Assembly: GCA_947462105.1 (NCBI GenBank)
Contig: CANHNJ010000010.1
Span: forward strand, 17,824 to 81,823
DNA from: Alphaproteobacteria bacterium
Lineage (GTDB): Bacteria; Pseudomonadota; Alphaproteobacteria; Micropepsales; Micropepsaceae
DNA: 64,000 nt
Direction: 5' to 3'
In this document: positions 35,520 through 42,642 of the stretch, in pieces
Position numbering within the stretch: the first letter of the stretch is position 1
How the letters are laid out: each line of letters starts with the position of its first letter
Program-made: the position numbers and the translations under genes
Notes under the pieces: model-generated
The model's input: the letters and a program-made list of their open reading frames with translations, nothing else
What the model was told of the DNA's origin: nothing
The model's database searches: none

Positions 35520-36835
35520 AACGGATTGCGCTTGTCGGCATGGGTGTCGTGGTCGGCTTTGGTGCCGCCCTCGGCGTGATGAGCGCCAAGGGCGCCGACG
35601 ATGCCAGCGCCTATCGCCAGCTCGATCTGTTTTCCGATGCCTTCGAACGCGTGCGCGCCAACTATGTGCGCCCGGTGGAAGACCGCGAACTGATCCGCGC
35701 CGCCATCCAGGGCATGGTCTCCGACCTCGATCCCCATTCCGCCTACATGGATGCCAAGGGCTATGGCGACATGCAGGTGCAGACGCGCGGCCAGTTCGGC
35801 GGCGTCGGCATCGAGGTGACGCAGGAAAACGGCCTGATCAAGGTGATCTCGCCGATCGATGGCACGCCCGCCGCGCGCGCCGGCATCAAGGGCGGCGACA
35901 AGATCGGCGCCATTGACGGCGTCTCGATCATGGGCCTGGCGATGGACGAAGCCATCGACAAGATGCGCGGTCCGGCCGGTTCGAAGATCACCCTGACCGT
36001 CATCCGCGAAGGCGAGAAGAAGCCGTTCGATGTCCAGCTCCAGCGCGCCATCGTGCAGGTCGATGCAGTCTCGTTCCGCCGCGAAGGCAATGTCGGCTAT
36101 ATCCGCCTGCCCGGTTTCAACCAGCAGACCGCCTCGGGCCTGGAACGCGCGGTGCGCGAGCTGAAGCGCCAGGTCGGCCCCGGCATCAAGGGTTATGTGC
36201 TCGACCTGCGCAACAATCCGGGCGGACTGCTCGACCAGGCGATCCAGGTTTCGGACGACATGCTGCCCACGGGCGAGATCGTCTCGACGCGCGGCCGCCA
36301 GAATGACGACACCCAGCGCTATGATGCAAAGTCGGGCGACATCACCGAAGGCAAGAAGGTGGTGGTGCTGGTCAATGGCAGCAGCGCCTCGGCGTCCGAG
36401 ATCGTCGCGGGCGCGCTGCAGGATCACAAGCGCGCCACGATTGTCGGCATGACCAGCTTCGGCAAGGGTTCGGTGCAGACCATCATTCCCCTGGGCCAGG
36501 GCGGCGGCGCGCTGCGCCTGACCACGGCGCGCTACTACACGCCGTCGGGTCACTCGATCCAGGCGCAGGGCATCATCCCCGACATCCAGGTGGCGCAGGG
36601 CGACGAGGCGGCGGTGCCCAAGCTGGCGCGCCAGTCCGAAGCCGATCTGCGCGGCCATCTGGCGGGCGAGCCGGTGCCCAAGCAGCGCGTCAACGCGCCG
36701 GTGGTCCGCCCCGCGCCGGGCAAGAAGTATGACGACTTCCAGCTTTCCTATGCGCTGGACCTCATCAACGGCACCATGACGGTGGCGTCGGCCACGGAAA
36801 CGCCGGCCACCACGGCCGCTGCCGCCAAGCAGTAA
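35516..36835 (+). CDS. ctpA: C-terminal processing peptidase (S41 family, CtpA type)
   Basis: 439-residue periplasmic serine protease with an N-terminal signal/anchor (IALVGMGVVVGFGAALGVM). The PDZ domain covers residues ~80-165 (GGVGIEVTQENGLIKVISPI). The catalytic serine is in VNGSSASASEIVAGAL and the lysine in MTSFGKGSVQTI. ATG 35516 overlaps the envC stop by four bases. In alphaproteobacteria envC-ctpA pairs are common and both act on the cell wall. A strong terminator follows at 36855. Confidence 0.95.
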   Translation: MKRIALVGMGVVVGFGAALGVMSAKGADDASAYRQLDLFSDAFERVRANYVRPVEDRELIRAAIQGMVSDLDPHSAYMDAKGYGDMQVQTRGQFGGVGIEVTQENGLIKVISPIDGTPAARAGIKGGDKIGAIDGVSIMGLAMDEAIDKMRGPAGSKITLTVIREGEKKPFDVQLQRAIVQVDAVSFRREGNVGYIRLPGFNQQTASGLERAVRELKRQVGPGIKGYVLDLRNNPGGLLDQAIQVSDDMLPTGEIVSTRGRQNDDTQRYDAKSGDITEGKKVVVLVNGSSASASEIVAGALQDHKRATIVGMTSFGKGSVQTIIPLGQGGGALRLTTARYYTPSGHSIQAQGIIPDIQVAQGDEAAVPKLARQSEADLRGHLAGEPVPKQRVNAPVVRPAPGKKYDDFQLSYALDLINGTMTVASATETPATTAAAAKQ

Positions 36836-36854
36836 AAATCTTTTCCAGCAGGAT

Positions 36855-36883
36855 GGCCGCCCCTCACCGGGCGGCCGTTTTGC
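36855..36883 (+). terminator. Rho-independent terminator of the gpmI-envC-ctpA operon
   Basis: GGCCGCCC and GGGCGGCC form an eight-base stem around CTCACC, followed by GTTTTG. It lies 20 bases after the ctpA stop. Confidence 0.85.
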
Positions 36884-36952
36884 TTTTGGGGCATTTGCAC
36901 CGGGCGGCAGAGTCCCGTAACAGGGCCGCTGCCACTCCTTGGGAAAAGCACC

Positions 36953-37444
36953 GTGCGCCGTTCCGCCTGCCTTGCCGCTGTCTGTGTCCTCCTCGCCGCC
37001 ATGCCGGTGCTGGCGCAGGTGCGTGGCGCCCCGGGCATCGTGGCGGTGGTGCCGCCGCCCCTGAGTTCGGTGCCGACCAATTCCAATGGCTGCACGCCAT
37101 CCAATCCCTGCGCGGTAGCGACGCCCCTGGGTGGGTTGGCCATGTCCGCGCCCGAAGCCGCGCCCCAGCCCAATCCGTCCGGCACCACCGAAACGCCAGC
37201 CGCGCCTCCTGCGGCTGGCCGCGCCGCGACGGCCCAGGCCAATTGCCCCGCACCGGGCGCGCGTGGCGGCCGTGGCCCGACAGGCCGGGGCGAGGGCCGG
37301 GGCGCTTTTGCCGGACGGGGTGATTTTGCCGGTCGCGGCGGCGAAGGCCGTGGCGCGTTCGCGGGCCGGGGCCGTGGCCTGCCGCCCAACTGCCTGCCGC
37401 AGGGCCCGGGGCGCGGAAATCCTGCCAATCCTGCCGGGCGTTAA
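36953..37444 (+). CDS. Secreted Gly/Arg-rich repetitive protein, unknown function
   Basis: 163-residue exported protein. The signal peptide is MRRSACLAAVCVLLAAMPVLAQ. The middle has a conserved-looking NSNGCTPSNPCAVATPLGG with two cysteines. The C-terminal ~45 residues are short repeats of GRG/EGRGAFAGRG type. The tail ends GRGNPANPAGR. The basic, disordered tail could bind nucleic acid, acidic glycan or LPS. The start is GTG 36953. No family is recognised. Confidence 0.65.
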   Translation: MRRSACLAAVCVLLAAMPVLAQVRGAPGIVAVVPPPLSSVPTNSNGCTPSNPCAVATPLGGLAMSAPEAAPQPNPSGTTETPAAPPAAGRAATAQANCPAPGARGGRGPTGRGEGRGAFAGRGDFAGRGGEGRGAFAGRGRGLPPNCLPQGPGRGNPANPAGR

Positions 37445-37478
37445 CCTGTCTTAAAACACGCCGCGCTTTCATGGCGGC

Positions 37479-38524
37479 ATGACGCTCTATGGCGATCCGC
37501 AGGCTTCGGCGCCGCCCAAAGGCGTGCGCACGCTCGGCCTTGTCGGCGCGGCACTGCTCTGTGCCCTGATGGGCACGGCGGCCACCATTACGCTGTTGGG
37601 CGGCGCGGAGCAGGCTTCGGTCCGCATCCCGCTCACGCCGCCGGTGGCCCATGATCAGCCCGCGTCTGCCATTCGCGCCGAAGCGACACCCGACACGCCG
37701 ACGCCCGCCGTCACGGGCATCCTGCATGCGGGCCGCGCCCTCATCGCCGATCCGGCGCTGGTCGAGAATTCGCCCCTGGGGCCCCTGCCGCGCATTGCCG
37801 ATGACGGGCGCAAGCCCATGACCGCCTATGCCGCCCCTGCGGTGAGTGGAAATTGCGGATCGCCATCGTCGTGACCGGCCTGGGCCTTTCCGCCCGGGCG
37901 ACACAGGCCGCCATCACCGGCCTGCCAGCCTCCGTGACGGTGGGCCTGCTGCCCTATGCGTCGGATGCGCCGTGCTGGCTGTCGGCGGCGCGCGCCGCCG
38001 GGCATGAAGTCGTGCTGCAGGTACCGATGGAGCCGTTCGATTTCCCCGACAGCGATCCCGGCCCGCACACGCTGCGCGCGGGCAGCATGAGCTCCGCCAA
38101 TGCCGAGCGCCTGAACTGGGCGCTGACCCGCTTCACCGGCTATGCCGGCGTGACCAATCTTCTGGGCGACCGCTTCCTGACGGATTCCGAAGCGCTGGCC
38201 CCGGTGCTCACCACCCTGTCGCGGCGCGGCCTGTATTTCTACGATGCCGGCGGCACCTCACGTTCCGTCGTGCCCAGCGTGGCGGGCAGCCTGGGCGCGC
38301 CCTTTGCGCAAGGCGCCGCCAGCCTCGACACCATCCAGAGCGCGCTGGAAATCGACCGCCGCCTGGCCGAACTGGAAAACACCGCCCGCGCCAATGGCAG
38401 CGCAGTGGGAACCGCGTTCCTCTATCCGGTCTCCGTCGAACGCATCGCGCTGTGGGCCAAGTCGCTTCAGTCGCGGGGGTTTGTTCTCGTCCCGGTTTCA
38501 GCGATAGTCAGCGCGCCACAATAG
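37479..38524 (+). pseudogene. Divergent polysaccharide deacetylase, split by a frameshift
   Basis: The N-terminal part (131 codons from ATG 37479) has an anchor helix (GLVGAALLCALMGTAATITL) and ends ...GPLPRIADDGRKPMTAYAAP AVSGN. The C-terminal part continues in the next frame from ~37853: LRIAIVVTGLGLSARATQAA, YDAGGTSRSVVP, SVERIALWAKSLQSRGF. One missing base in the GGAAATTG run (probably once GGAAAATTG) explains the break. Both halves match one divergent polysaccharide deacetylase (DUF610-type). It could be a sequencing error, a recent mutation or a slippage site. Repeat C2 begins at its stop. Confidence 0.8.
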
Positions 38525-38622
38525 GCGCGGTTCTTTTGCGTCGTGGGTTCGTCGCGCGTGCTCACGTGCTATTAGCACGCTCCGCTCGACGCTCCTGCCC
38601 ACGCCACAAAATTCCTCGCGCC
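38524..38622. repeat. Dispersed structured repeat, family C copy 2
   Basis: 99 bases with outer arms GGCGCG/CGCGCC, a middle arm TTTTGCG..GTGGG pairing with CCCAC..ACAAAA (two mismatches), and a central hairpin CGTGC-TATTA-GCACG. It begins at the stop codon of the polysaccharide deacetylase gene. Confidence 0.85.
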
Positions 38623-38639
38623 CCAATAGCGAGATAAGC

Positions 38640-39107
38640 ATGTCCGAACTTCCGTACCGTCCCTGCGTCGGCATCATGCTGATCAATGACGAAGGCTGGG
38701 TCTTTGTCGGCAAGCGCATCGACCAGACGGTGGAAGGCTGGCAGATGCCGCAGGGCGGCATCGATGATGACGAAACGCCGCGCCAGGCCGCCCTGCGTGA
38801 ATTGCGGGAAGAAACCGGCACCGACAAGGCCGAGATCATCGGCGAACTGCCTGACTGGATCGCCTATGACCTGCCCGAACATCTGGTCGGGATCGCCTTT
38901 CATGGCAAGTATCGCGGCCAGAAACAGAAATGGTTCCTGATGCGCTTCACCGGCCATGACACCGATGTCAGCCTGGGCTTCGAACCGGAATTCTCGGGCT
39001 GGAAATGGGTGCCGCTGGACCAGGTCGCGGCCTTGATCGTGCCGTTCAAGCGGCCAAGCTATGAAGCCGTGATCGAAGGATTCCGATCTCTGGTGACCTC
39101 CAGATAA
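38640..39107 (+). CDS. rppH: RNA pyrophosphohydrolase RppH
   Basis: 155-residue Nudix hydrolase that removes pyrophosphate from mRNA 5' ends to start decay, also known as NudH. The Nudix box is GGIDDDETPRQAALRELREE followed by TGT. The start YRPCVGIMLINDEGWVFVGK and the WQMPQGG segment are characteristic of the subgroup. Further sites are QKWFLMRFTGHD and FSGWKWVPLDQVA. It begins ~18 bases after repeat C2 and is followed by repeat A2. Confidence 0.96.
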   Translation: MSELPYRPCVGIMLINDEGWVFVGKRIDQTVEGWQMPQGGIDDDETPRQAALRELREETGTDKAEIIGELPDWIAYDLPEHLVGIAFHGKYRGQKQKWFLMRFTGHDTDVSLGFEPEFSGWKWVPLDQVAALIVPFKRPSYEAVIEGFRSLVTSR

Positions 39108-39108
39108 C

Positions 39109-39247
39109 GCGAGCCCGGCATTCCGCCGGGCGACCTTCCGCTTGGTGCCAGCTTCCTTCCCCCTTCGAAGCGAAGCATCAGGGAAGGGGGAAGGTGGCGC
39201 AACGAAGTGTTGGCGGAGCCGACCTGAGTTGCGACGGATGGGGGTTC
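39109..39247. repeat. Dispersed structured repeat, family A copy 2
   Basis: Same plan as copy A1: CCCGGC/GCCGGG stem, CTTCCTTCCCC arm pairing with GGGGGAAGG, and GCGCAAC/GTTGCGAC around a variable TTGGCGGAGCCGA hairpin. The GACGGATGGGGGTTCA end is conserved. It sits between rppH and the 3' end of the TPR fragment. Confidence 0.85.
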
Positions 39248-39262
39248 ACTAGAAAAACAGCG

Positions 39263-40352
39263 TTAGCTGTTTTTCGGAACAGCAAACTTCTTGTTGAAGT
39301 CGCTCATGAAGGATTTCAGCGTATCGACGCTGGCGATCTGCGCCGCCGCCTCGCGGAAGGCCAGGCCGTGCATCTCGATGGGCTGTGACAGCACCGCAAA
39401 CAGGCTGGCTTCGGGCGCGCCCTTCAGCTTTGGCGTCATCGCCGCGCGCATGCGCTCCAGGCCCTTTTCGTCATTGGCCAGCGAATAGGCGCCGCCGGTG
39501 CGCAGCGCCTTCATGCGGTCTTCCGGGCTGAAGGCGGGCGCGGCCATCGCCGGGATCAGCATGTCTTCCAGCTTCTGCGCCGCCACGGCCCAGTTGCCAC
39601 TTTCCCAGTAGATGTCGGCGCGCAGCTGCTTGACCTCGGCACTTTCATCGACGCCGATCAGGTCCAGCGCATTGTCATACTGCTTCAGCGCCACCAGCGC
39701 GCGCGCCTCGATCAGCAGGCGGCCATGCATGACATCGTCGGGCAGGCCGGTGATCTGCGAGTTGCGCAAGGAGACGATGGCGTCAGCGGGCTTGCGGTTC
39801 ATCAACTGCACCGCAGCCAGGCGCGTCGCGACCTGGGCCCGGGCGATGCCGTCCAGGCGCTTGTCCACCTGATAGGCCAGCAGATCACTGGCCGGGCCCA
39901 GCAGGTCCACCGCCACCAGGCGGTCGGACATGCGGCGGATCATGTCGTCGCCGTCCGTGCCGATCGGGGTGAGATCGATATTGTCGTAGAACATGGCCAG
40001 CGACTGCACCGGCGGCAGCTTGTTGGCGCCGCCCTTCAGGTACAGGTCGGTGAAAGCGCCGCGCATGTCATCCTGCGCCGAGCGGGCATCGTTGCCGGTG
40101 AAGTTCTGCGTCGCCACCCGCAGCGTCTTCAGTTCCAGATTGTCGCCGCGCCAGCGATAGCGCAGGCGCTCCAGCGTCTCGATGGCCTGCTTGTCGCTGA
40201 CGGTGCCGGCCGCCATGCCCGCCTCGGTGCGGTAATTGGCCGCCTGCGCCGCGATCTTTTCATTCGGGATTTTTCCAGCGCTGCGAATTCCGGCATCGCC
40301 GTATCGAAGCGGGCTTCCCCGGCGGCCAGGCGCGCCTTCATCAGCCGCGCCA
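39263..40352 (-). pseudogene. 3' fragment of a TPR protein from a flagellar-type locus
   Basis: About 360 codons of a tetratricopeptide protein, recognised by MFYDNIDLTPIGTDGDDMIR, RMSDRLVAVDLLGPASDLLA and YQVDKRLDGIARAQ. This family lies near flagellar genes in alphaproteobacteria. Decay signs include a frameshift near 40265 (ALEKSR in one frame, NEKIAAQAANYR in the next), an in-frame deletion at LELKTLRV/ATQNFTG, and loss of the whole 5' part at ~40350, where it abuts an antisense flgH fragment. The long 3' frame is still intact. Confidence 0.75.
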
Positions 40353-40759
40353 ATTCCGACAGCGCCAACCTGTCCAACTTCTTCGGCCTGGAAACCATGC
40401 TGCCCACCGGCATGACGCCCGGCAGCCTGGTCGATATCGGCTCGGATTCCTCCAACGCCGGCAATGGTTCGATCAACCGCTCGGAATCGATCAACCTGAT
40501 GCTTGCCGCCCTGGTGGCGCAGGTGCTGCCCAACGGCAATTTCGTCATCGATGGTCACCAGCAGGTGCGGGTGAACAACGAATTGCGAGATCTCAAGGTG
40601 ACGGGCATCGTCCGCGCCGAAGACATCACCCAGGACAACACGGTCAGCCTGGCCCAGATCGCCGAAGCCCGCATCTCGTATGGTGGCACCGGCACGGTCA
40701 GCGATGTGCAGCAGCCCAGGTATGGTTCGCAGCTCTACGACATCATCATGCCCTGGTAA
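40343..40759 (+). pseudogene. flgH: 3' fragment of flgH (flagellar L-ring protein)
   Basis: 138 codons match the C-terminal half of FlgH: NRSESINLMLAALVAQVLPN, GNFVIDGHQQVRVNNELRDL, GIVRAEDITQDNTVSLAQIA and EARISYGGTGTVSDVQQP. FlgH is a lipoprotein of ~230-250 residues. The signal peptide, lipobox and first ~100 residues are missing. The frame opens out of the antisense TPR fragment with no start or ribosome site. The stop at 40759 is normal. No other flagellar gene is in this window. Confidence 0.85.
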
Positions 40760-40828
40760 GTTTCCCCCATCCGTTGAGACAAGAAATTCTTGATGTCCTG
40801 GCAAAACGCCGGGGACGCCCATCAAGCA

Positions 40829-40862
40829 AAAAAGCCCGGCTCGCATGAGCCGGGCTTTATCT
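40829..40862. terminator. Bidirectional terminator between flgH fragment and dksA
   Basis: AAAGCCCGGCTC-GCAT-GAGCCGGGCTTT, a twelve-base stem with A and T runs on both sides. It serves the dksA gene on the minus strand and could stop reading through flgH. Confidence 0.88.
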
Positions 40863-40880
40863 TTGCGTGCAAGACGAAGA

Positions 40881-41297
40881 CTAGTCGTCCCTGTAAATTT
40901 TTTCGCGCCGTTCATGGCGCTCTTGCGCTTCAATCGACAGGGTGGCGATCGGGCGGGCATCCAGCCGCTTCAGGCTGATCGGCTCGCCGGTCTCTTCGCA
41001 GAAACCGTAGGAGCCATCTTCGATCCGGCGCAGCGCCGCGTCGATCTTGGCGATCAGCTTGCGCTGGCGGTCGCGGGTGCGCAGTTCGAGCTGGCGCTCG
41101 GCCTCGGTCGAGGCGCGGTCAGCCAGGTCGGCATGCGGCACGGTCTCGGCCTGCAGATTCTGGATGGTCTCGCGGCTTTCTTTCAGGATCTCGTCCTTCA
41201 TGCCATTGAGCTTGCGGCGGAAATATTCCCGCTGCTTCTCATTCATGAACGGCTCGGATTCCGAGGGCCGGTATTCGGGAGAAATCTGGACTGCCAT
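40881..41297 (-). CDS. dksA: DksA, RNA polymerase-binding transcription factor
   Basis: 138-residue stringent-response factor that binds the RNA polymerase secondary channel. The coiled-coil tip and arms lie at residues ~18-105 (NEKQREYFRRKLNGMKDEIL). The zinc-finger region reads YGFCEETGEPISLKRLDARP with only one of four cysteines, the form typical of alphaproteobacteria. The C-terminal helix is ATLSIEAQERHERREKIY. In related bacteria dksA follows flgH, and the flgH fragment here keeps that order. Confidence 0.95.
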   Translation of the reverse strand: MAVQISPEYRPSESEPFMNEKQREYFRRKLNGMKDEILKESRETIQNLQAETVPHADLADRASTEAERQLELRTRDRQRKLIAKIDAALRRIEDGSYGFCEETGEPISLKRLDARPIATLSIEAQERHERREKIYRDD

Positions 41298-41473
41298 GCA
41301 TATCCCTTCGACAAGTCGAATCGCGCCAGCAGGTTGATTTTAGTGCCGCGCGGGCCGGGGTTATATGGCGGCCTACCGGCCCGAAGCAATCGCTATCCTG
41401 CGACGGGATGAACCATGCCCAGAAAAGAGGCGGTTCAGGGCCGGAACGGTACAGAAACGACCGGAATCCGGGA

Positions 41474-41878
41474 CTATTTCGCGTCCGCGATATAGGGCTT
41501 GTAGCTCTTCTCTTCCACCAGGCCGGAGCTCAGCACGCGGTTGAGATCGCGCTTCAGCGCTGCCCGGCGGTCATTGGTGACATAGACTGCGCGGGCCAGT
41601 TCTATGAAGCGGGCATCGAATTGCTGGGCGGCTTCCTTGTCGCGGATATGGTCCTCGATCTCCCACAGGGCCTCGTTGACGGCTTTCAGCGCTGCCGTCA
41701 GCGCCGTCACTTCTTCGCTCTGGCGCGCGGGCGCCGCGATCTGCGCCAGAAGCGTCAGTTCCGTGACGACGTTGGCGCGCTTGGCGGCGTCGGTCAGGCG
41801 CTCGGCCTTGATCTCGAGGATGGTGATCTTGTCGATCAGCTCACCCCAGGAGACCGGGGTCATCGGCGTGGAGGTCAT
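41474..41878 (-). CDS. DUF6165 family protein
   Basis: 134-residue soluble helical protein with the DUF6165 signature PVSWGELIDKITILEIKAER and LWEIEDHIRDKEAAQQFDAR near the C-terminal half. Function is unknown. Relatives lie next to TPR/glycosyltransferase genes for surface or flagellin glycans, of which decayed fragments exist in this window. ATG 41878 (MTSTPMTPVS) is chosen, and the frame upstream runs back through a Cys/Pro-rich stretch with no support. It looks intact. Confidence 0.82.
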   Translation of the reverse strand: MTSTPMTPVSWGELIDKITILEIKAERLTDAAKRANVVTELTLLAQIAAPARQSEEVTALTAALKAVNEALWEIEDHIRDKEAAQQFDARFIELARAVYVTNDRRAALKRDLNRVLSSGLVEEKSYKPYIADAK

Positions 41879-41954
41879 GGGCAAGCGATCCTGTGGCAGA
41901 AGCGCGGTGGCAACTGGGTCCCCCGGACAAGCCGGGGGACACCATTCGCACAAA

Positions 41955-41983
41955 CGGCTTAGGTCCGAAAAGGACCTAAGCCG
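41955..41983 (-). terminator. Terminator of tRNA-fMet
   Basis: CGGCTTAGGTCC, four-base loop and GGACCTAAGCCG form a strong hairpin 12 bases after the tRNA 3' end on the minus strand, followed by TTTGTG. Confidence 0.85.
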
Positions 41984-41994
41984 TGTGCTTATGG

Positions 41995-42071
<77 letters not shown>

Positions 42072-42231
42072 TCATATCTTGGGTATGATCCAAGGCGCGC
42101 GGGTATAGGCCAGCGCAGGCCCCCTGTCCACCCCTGTCATCAGCGCGCAAAAATCCAGCTTTCCCGCGGCTTTACAGCGCCTTAAGGCGTCCCTGCTAGG
42201 GTGTTGCCTGCATTTCGACGGAACCAGGCCC

Positions 42232-42537
42232 ATGGCCCCTGCCAAAACCCTGCTGACGGCAGCGCTGCTGCTGGCGACGGCCCCTGCCTTTGCTGAAACG
42301 GTGGTGGCCCAGAAGGGCCGCGCCTTTCGTCCGGCCGAAATCAGCGTGTCGCGAGGCGAAACTGTCATCTTCACCAACGAGGACAGCTACATTCACCAGG
42401 TCTATGTCCCCGGCATGTTCGAATCCGCCGAGAAGGCGCCGGGCGAGAATTATTACCAGCCCTTTACCATCAGCGGCACTTTCCAGGTTCGCTGCCGCAT
42501 TCATCCTACGATGAAGCTGACGGTCAGGGTGCGCTAG
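42232..42537 (+). CDS. Small periplasmic cupredoxin
   Basis: 101-residue exported copper protein of the plastocyanin/amicyanin type. The signal peptide is PAKTLLTAALLLATAPAFAE. Candidate copper ligands are H in DSYIHQVYV and C, H, M in FQVRCRIHPTMKL near the C-terminus, the usual order for a type 1 site. ATG 42232 follows the tRNA promoter region by ~160 bases. The electron partner is unknown. The downstream sensor kinase gene is 105 bases away on the same strand, so a link is possible but unproven. Confidence 0.88.
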   Translation: MAPAKTLLTAALLLATAPAFAETVVAQKGRAFRPAEISVSRGETVIFTNEDSYIHQVYVPGMFESAEKAPGENYYQPFTISGTFQVRCRIHPTMKLTVRVR

Positions 42538-42642
42538 CGCGGAAATCCACCACCTTTTCAATATCCGGGCGTCAGCCTTAAGCCGTCCTAAACCCTGTAT
42601 ACGACATGATGAAGCGCCAGCAGGGGACAGGCTGAACGCGCG

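Noticed and set aside
37840..37860. Programmed ribosomal frameshift in the deacetylase gene
   Set aside because: No slippery heptamer of known type and no downstream pseudoknot seen; a one-base deletion is simpler.
40881..41297. DksA as a zinc-finger-defective pseudogene
   Set aside because: The single-cysteine form is normal for alphaproteobacteria and the gene is otherwise intact.
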